From Enterococcus sp. PF1-24 (GTDB lineage: Bacteria; Bacillota; Bacilli; Lactobacillales; Enterococcaceae), in contig NZ_JARXWL010000017.1 in assembly GCF_029893325.1 (NCBI RefSeq), positions 1 through 61,823 of the forward strand: 61,823 nt of DNA, given 5' to 3'. The notes beneath the pieces were generated by a model. That model was not told where the DNA came from. It made no database searches and worked only from the letters and a program-made list of their open reading frames with translations. Below are positions 58,115 through 61,823 of the stretch, in pieces (within the stretch, counting starts at the first letter, position 1; the number at the start of each line of letters is the position of its first letter). The position numbers and the translations under genes were made by a program.

Positions 58115-59095
58115 CTAATCTACTAAAGATTGAGCGGCAGTAATAATTGATAATTTGTAAACATCTTCTTCATTACAGCCACGAGAAAGATCTGAAACGG
58201 GTTTGTTCAAGCCTTGTAAGATTGGGCCAATTGCTTCAAAGCCACCTAGACGTTGGGCAATTTTATAACCGATATTTCCTGATTGTAATTCTGGGAAGAC
58301 AAAGACTGTTGCTTTACCAGCTACTTGTGAATCTGGTGCTTTTAATTGACCAACTGAAGAAACATAAGCTGCATCAAATTGTAATTCACCATCTAAGCAT
58401 AAATCTGGTGCTAATTCATGAGCAATTCTTGTTGCTTCAACTACTTTCAAAGCTTCTTCTGCTTTGGCAGAGCCTTTAGTTGAAAAACTCATCATTGCAA
58501 CTTTAGGATCAATGTCAAACAATTCAGCAGTTGCTGCTGAAGAAACAGCGATTTCTGCTAATTCTTGGGCAGTTGGATTAACGTTAATCGCACAATCGGC
58601 GAATAAATATTTTTCTTGATCGCGACCGCGAACCATAATCATCGCACCACTTGTTCGGCTCACACCTGGTTTTGTTTTGATAATTTGTAAAGCCGGGCGA
58701 ACAGTATCACCAGTTGAATGAATCGCACCACTTACCATGCCGTCTGCAAAGCCCATATACGTTAACATCGTACCGAAGTAGTTAACATCTTTCAGCGTTT
58801 TTTCAGCATCTTCTTTAGTTGCTTTACCATTTCGACGTTCAATGAAAGCTTCAACCATTGCATCCCAACCATCATAGCTTTCAGGGTCAAGAATAATGAA
58901 GTTTTCAGCATTTAAACCACGAGCATTAGCTTTTTCAGCAATTTCTTCTTTGTTACCAATTAAGATTGGTTCAACTAATTCTTCTGCTTTCAAACGAGCG
59001 GCAGCACCTAAAATGCGAGCATCTGTTGCTTCAGGAAAAGCAATTTTGATTTTGCGACGAACAATTTTAAATTTTAAATGATCAAACAATTCCAC
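58115..59095 (-). CDS. pta: Phosphate acetyltransferase
   Basis: The 326-residue Pta converts acetyl-CoA and phosphate to acetyl phosphate. Typical segments are FPEATDARILGAA, GMVSGAIHSTGDTVRPALQI and MIMVRGRDQEKYLFADCAIN. GTG 59095 is the start, with GGAGG 8 nt upstream. It is a single gene with its own promoter, and could yield ATP from acetyl-CoA made by the catabolic operon. Confidence 0.95.
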   Translation of the reverse strand: MELFDHLKFKIVRRKIKIAFPEATDARILGAAARLKAEELVEPILIGNKEEIAEKANARGLNAENFIILDPESYDGWDAMVEAFIERRNGKATKEDAEKTLKDVNYFGTMLTYMGFADGMVSGAIHSTGDTVRPALQIIKTKPGVSRTSGAMIMVRGRDQEKYLFADCAINVNPTAQELAEIAVSSAATAELFDIDPKVAMMSFSTKGSAKAEEALKVVEATRIAHELAPDLCLDGELQFDAAYVSSVGQLKAPDSQVAGKATVFVFPELQSGNIGYKIAQRLGGFEAIGPILQGLNKPVSDLSRGCNEEDVYKLSIITAAQSLVD

Positions 59096-59128
59096 AAAAA
59101 TAACCTCCAAATAATTAATTTCATTTAC

Positions 59129-59158
59129 ATTCTACCATAAAACAAAAACAGATTCCAA
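59129..59158 (-). promoter_or_regulatory. Promoter of pta
   Basis: On the minus strand: -35 TTGGAA (59158-59153), 18 nt, -10 TAGAAT (59134-59129). Confidence 0.6.
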
Positions 59159-59324
59159 CCCTGTTTCAGATAAAAATTCAGAAATTTATTCAGAAACTAA
59201 AAAACCACATTCAGCTAATAATTACGGACTAAATCAAGCATTATCTCCACTATTAGCTGAAACCAAGGTTCTTTAAACCAATGATAAAAACGCCTTTTCA
59301 AAAAGTCAACTGTACTCAAAAAAT

Positions 59325-59351
59325 TATAACAGAAGCTTATTTTCTGTTATA
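59325..59351 (-). terminator. Terminator overlapping the ung stop codon
   Basis: TATAACAGAA (59325-59334) pairs with TTCTGTTATA (59342-59351). On the minus strand it is followed by ATTTTTT. The stem includes the ung stop. Confidence 0.75.
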
Positions 59352-60027
59352 CTGTTTCAGGCAATTGCCAATCAATAGTTTCTTGCCCTAAAGCTTGTAA
59401 AGCTTCATTCGTCTTAGAAAATGGCTTAGAACCAAAGAATCCGCGATGAGCTGATAACGGACTTGGATGGGGCGCTTTCAAAATCACATGTTTACTTGTA
59501 TCAATCATGGAAGCTTTTTCTTGGGCTGGTTTCCCCCACAAAATAAAAACCACGCCGATTTCCCGTTGATTAATTTTTTCAATCACGCTATTTGTAAATA
59601 ACTCCCAGCCTTTGCCCCGATGAGAGTATGCTTGACCGTTACGCACTGTTAAAACAGTGTTTAAAAGTAGCACTCCCTGCTCTGCCCACTTGGTTAAATA
59701 ACCATGATTAACTGGCGCAATTCCTAAATCAGACTGCAATTCTTTATAAATATTGACTAATGATGGCGGAATTTTCACCCCTGGTTGCACCGAAAAAGCT
59801 AAGCCATGGGCTTGATTATGGCCATGATAAGGATCTTGCCCTAAAATCACAACTTTCGTTTTTTCGTAAGGGGTTAAAGATAAGGCTTCATAAATATGAT
59901 ACATATCTGGATAAATAACTTGTGATTGGTATTCTGTTTTTAAAAATTCTCGCAACTGTAAATAATAAGGTTTAGTAAACTCATCTTGCAAAACTTCCTG
60001 CCAACTATTATTAATGAATGTTTTCAT
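59347..60027 (-). CDS. ung: Uracil-DNA glycosylase
   Basis: This 226-residue family-1 enzyme has the water-activating Asp65 in GQDPYHG, the uracil-binding HGLAFSV and the leucine loop [11 protein letters not shown]. It removes uracil from DNA. It is monocistronic. Confidence 0.96.
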   Translation of the reverse strand: MKTFINNSWQEVLQDEFTKPYYLQLREFLKTEYQSQVIYPDMYHIYEALSLTPYEKTKVVILGQDPYHGHNQAHGLAFSVQPGVKIPPSLVNIYKELQSDLGIAPVNHGYLTKWAEQGVLLLNTVLTVRNGQAYSHRGKGWELFTNSVIEKINQREIGVVFILWGKPAQEKASMIDTSKHVILKAPHPSPLSAHRGFFGSKPFSKTNEALQALGQETIDWQLPETV

Positions 60028-60169
60028 ATTTTCTTTAAATCCTTTCTAATTTTTACCTTTAAAACGATGAAAGATTTCATCCTATCAGCAAAAGTATCTC
60101 AAAATATGGTACACTTAACAAGTATAGAATAAAAAAAGATTCTTAAAAGTAAGGTTGGTGTGATAATTA

Positions 60170-61039
60170 ATGATTAAATTAATTGCCTCTGATATGGATG
60201 GTACATTATTGAATGCACAAATGCTGATTTCTCAAGAAAATATTGATGCGATTCGTGAAGCTGAAGCTTGTGGAATTGAGTTTATGGTAGCGACTGGCCG
60301 CAATCGTCAAGAAGCATTATCTGCATTAGAAGAAGCCGGCATTGAATGTGCCATGATTACTTTAAACGGTGCGCAAGTTTTTGATAAAGCTGGAAACTCT
60401 TTATTTAGCGTTCCAATCGATAAGAAAGAAACCAATCAAATTTTAGGTTTATTAGATGAACGCAATATTTATTACGAAGTTTCTACTAATAAGGGAATCT
60501 ATTCTGAAAGTCAAACCCAGCGAATCGAAAGTTTCGCTTCAATGTTGACTAGTCATTTAGATCACCTAACTTATAAAATGGCAATTGCTATGGCGGCGGC
60601 AAATTTAAAAATGTTGCACATTAATTATGTTGATAGTATTCGTGAAGTGGTGAGCCAACCAGAGATTGAAGTTTTAAAAATCATTTGTTTCTCTAGCGAA
60701 GGCCCTAGCATTTTAGGCCCTGTTGGAAAAAGAATTGCTGATTTAGACGATGTGGTGGTAACCTCTTCTGGCACGAACAACATTGAAATCAATCATAAAA
60801 ATGCCCAAAAAGGCATTGCAGTAGCTCATGTTGCCAAAGAACACGGCTTTGATTTAGCAGAAATTATGACGATTGGTGATAATTTTAACGATGCTAGTAT
60901 GTTGCAGTTAGCCGGTGTAAGTTTTGCCATGGGCAATGCTGAAATCGAAGTTAAAGACTACGCAAAATATGTCACTGATACTAATTTAGAGCATGGTGTC
61001 GGTAAAGCAATTTTACGGGCAATGGCGGAAAATCTATAA
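60170..61039 (+). CDS. HAD-superfamily Cof-type phosphatase
   Basis: The 289-residue protein has motif I ASDMDGTLL, ATGRNRQEA and GDNFNDASMLQLAG. It is a second Cof-type sugar-phosphatase-like protein, related to the one at 34666. The substrate is unknown. It is probably cotranscribed with the YxjI-like gene downstream. Confidence 0.9.
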   Translation: MIKLIASDMDGTLLNAQMLISQENIDAIREAEACGIEFMVATGRNRQEALSALEEAGIECAMITLNGAQVFDKAGNSLFSVPIDKKETNQILGLLDERNIYYEVSTNKGIYSESQTQRIESFASMLTSHLDHLTYKMAIAMAAANLKMLHINYVDSIREVVSQPEIEVLKIICFSSEGPSILGPVGKRIADLDDVVVTSSGTNNIEINHKNAQKGIAVAHVAKEHGFDLAEIMTIGDNFNDASMLQLAGVSFAMGNAEIEVKDYAKYVTDTNLEHGVGKAILRAMAENL

Positions 61040-61056
61040 CTCTGACAAAATCGAAT

Positions 61057-61080
61057 GCTTTTTCAACAACTTGAAAAAGC
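61057..61080 (+). other. Intercistronic hairpin
   Basis: GCTTTTTCAA (61057-61066) and TTGAAAAAGC (61071-61080) form a perfect 10-bp stem without a T-run. It may be an mRNA-stability element between the HAD and YxjI-like genes. Confidence 0.5.
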
Positions 61081-61106
61081 CAGATTGAAACGAGGTGTGA
61101 AGAACT

Positions 61107-61622
61107 ATGCCAGAGTTTTTCATTCAAGAAAAGCAATTAAGTAATGTCACCAGAACCATTGTTAAAGATGAAAAAGGTCAGTCGCTCTTCCTTTTAGTTG
61201 GTCGTTGGGGAACGCGGGGGGATGCCCTTTCTCTTTATGCCATGAACGGTGAATTAATTGCTAGCATCAAGCAAGTCGGCTTAGCCTCTCGTCAAAATTT
61301 TGATATTTATTATCAATTTGATAAAGTGGGTACCATGAAGAAAATTTTTAATTGGCCCGGCGATTTTTATTACATTCGTCAACTTCACTGGATTGCCCAA
61401 GGAAATATTTATAACCACCAATATAAAATTCAACATTTCAACCATACTGTTATGAAAATGGATAAAGCTACTCTTTTTTCTGGAGATTACTATGTTTTAG
61501 ATATATCAGACGAAACCGATGCACCCGTTTGTATCTGTATCGCTGCCGTCTTAGATTATTGGCTGTATTCCCGCAAACGCAAAAAAGACAACGGCCCCCA
61601 ACTAAACTGGCTGTTTAATTAA
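61107..61622 (+). CDS. YxjI/LURP-one-related protein
   Basis: The 171-residue protein resembles the tubby-like YxjI/LOR family, a beta-barrel around one helix of unknown function. Cues are the start IQEKQLSNVTRTIVKDEKG, LYAMNGELIASIKQ and the near-C-terminal helix CICIAAVLDYWLYS. GAGGTG precedes the ATG. Confidence 0.7.
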   Translation: MPEFFIQEKQLSNVTRTIVKDEKGQSLFLLVGRWGTRGDALSLYAMNGELIASIKQVGLASRQNFDIYYQFDKVGTMKKIFNWPGDFYYIRQLHWIAQGNIYNHQYKIQHFNHTVMKMDKATLFSGDYYVLDISDETDAPVCICIAAVLDYWLYSRKRKKDNGPQLNWLFN

Positions 61623-61644
61623 GAAAAGCGGAGTAAGCTTGTTT

Positions 61645-61682
61645 AGCTCTCGAGCAAAATGCAGAATCAAATTATAGTGGCG
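61645..61682 (+). repeat. Second copy of the ntpD-downstream repeat
   Basis: 36 of 38 bases match the minus strand of 36690-36727, including TGCAGAATCAAATTATAGTG. It starts about 22 bp after the stop of the YxjI-like gene, as the other copy does after ntpD. The second hairpin arm is largely lost here. Confidence 0.75.
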
Positions 61683-61729
61683 AAAATCCATTCAACCACA
61701 AAAACAGCTAGCTTATCATTTAAGAGTAC

Positions 61730-61823
61730 TGTACCGACCCCCAAAAGTTAGACCAAAAATCTAACATTTGGAGGTCGGTATTTTTATGGCTAAATATAGT
61801 TTTGAACTCAAATTGAAAATAGT
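61730..61823 (+). mobile_element. Left end of an IS3-family (IS150-like) insertion sequence, cut by the window
   Basis: The terminal inverted repeat begins TGTACCGACCCCCAAAAGTT at 61730. The end folds into a hairpin (61732-61752 with 61760-61780) of 19 pairs with two mismatches, followed by TTTTT. OrfA begins 6 bp later. Confidence 0.8.
61786..61823 (+). CDS. IS3-family transposase OrfA, N-terminal fragment
   Basis: Only MAKYSFELKLKI is inside the window. It matches the start of IS150-type OrfA helix-turn-helix proteins. Its ribosome site GGAGG (61770-61774) lies in the right arm of the terminal hairpin and may be masked in read-through transcripts. Confidence 0.75.
   Translation, partial: MAKYSFELKLKI

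Overview
The window is a chromosomal segment of a low-GC Firmicute, most likely Enterococcus or a close relative. The evidence is a complete Na+-type V-ATPase (ntp) operon with Enterococcus hirae-like proteolipid residues, the EfrA/EfrB-type exporter pair, the rpoY-rnjA pair, DarA, delta-subunit RpoE, and the replication/repair block dnaX-ybaB-recR-tmk-darA-holB-ricT-yabA-rsmI. Only these comparisons support the genus; there is no rRNA in the window.

Layout. 1-3.6 kb (minus): hflX, miaA, a glycerophosphodiesterase and a small membrane protein. 3.7-8.1 kb: clpP behind a CtsR-type operator, a gamma-carbonic-anhydrase-like protein, a TetR regulator divergent from a short-chain dehydrogenase, and an aldo/keto reductase. 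8.1-11.6 kb (minus): a heterodimeric ABC exporter. 12.4-15.1 kb (plus): rpoY-rnjA behind a long leader, then a TetR-like gene. 15.2-20.1 kb (minus): ftsK, a secreted coiled-coil/Apf-type wall protein, and dinB under a LexA box. 20.2-23.5 kb: a Bcr-type ABC transporter convergent with a two-component system. 23.6-32.2 kb (minus): the housekeeping block, rpoE and a DUF1934 gene. 32.4-36.5 kb: a lipL-HD-HAD operon, a Nudix gene and a glyoxalase. 36.7-45.4 kb (minus): ntpFIKECGABD. 45.6-54.2 kb: an acetyltransferase, then an accessory catabolic region. 54.3-58.1 kb: a broken glutamine amidotransferase pseudogene and a large secreted surface protein. 58.1-61.8 kb: pta, ung, a HAD phosphatase and a YxjI-like protein. 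The window ends inside the first codons of an IS3-type element.

The most interesting region is 46.2-54.2 kb. A six-gene minus-strand operon (cyclase-family hydrolase, Na+/solute symporter, beta-keto acid cleavage enzyme, thiolase, CoA-transferase A and B) is read from a near-perfect sigma-54 promoter. A PAS-AAA-Fis sigma-54 activator is divergent, and two related inverted palindromes lie between them as likely activator sites. The symporter ends in two winged-helix-like domains. I infer Na+-driven uptake of a compound that becomes a beta-keto acid, is cleaved with acetyl-CoA to acetoacetate, is activated by CoA transfer and is thiolysed to acetyl-CoA. The pta gene 6 kb away could feed acetyl-CoA to acetyl phosphate.

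A second system is the ntp leader at 45.38-45.53 kb, which folds on paper into an aptamer-like double stem plus a mutually exclusive intrinsic terminator, as expected of a riboswitch or attenuator on a sodium pump. Third, a 38-bp element with hairpin context follows the stop codons of two unrelated genes (ntpD and the YxjI-like gene).
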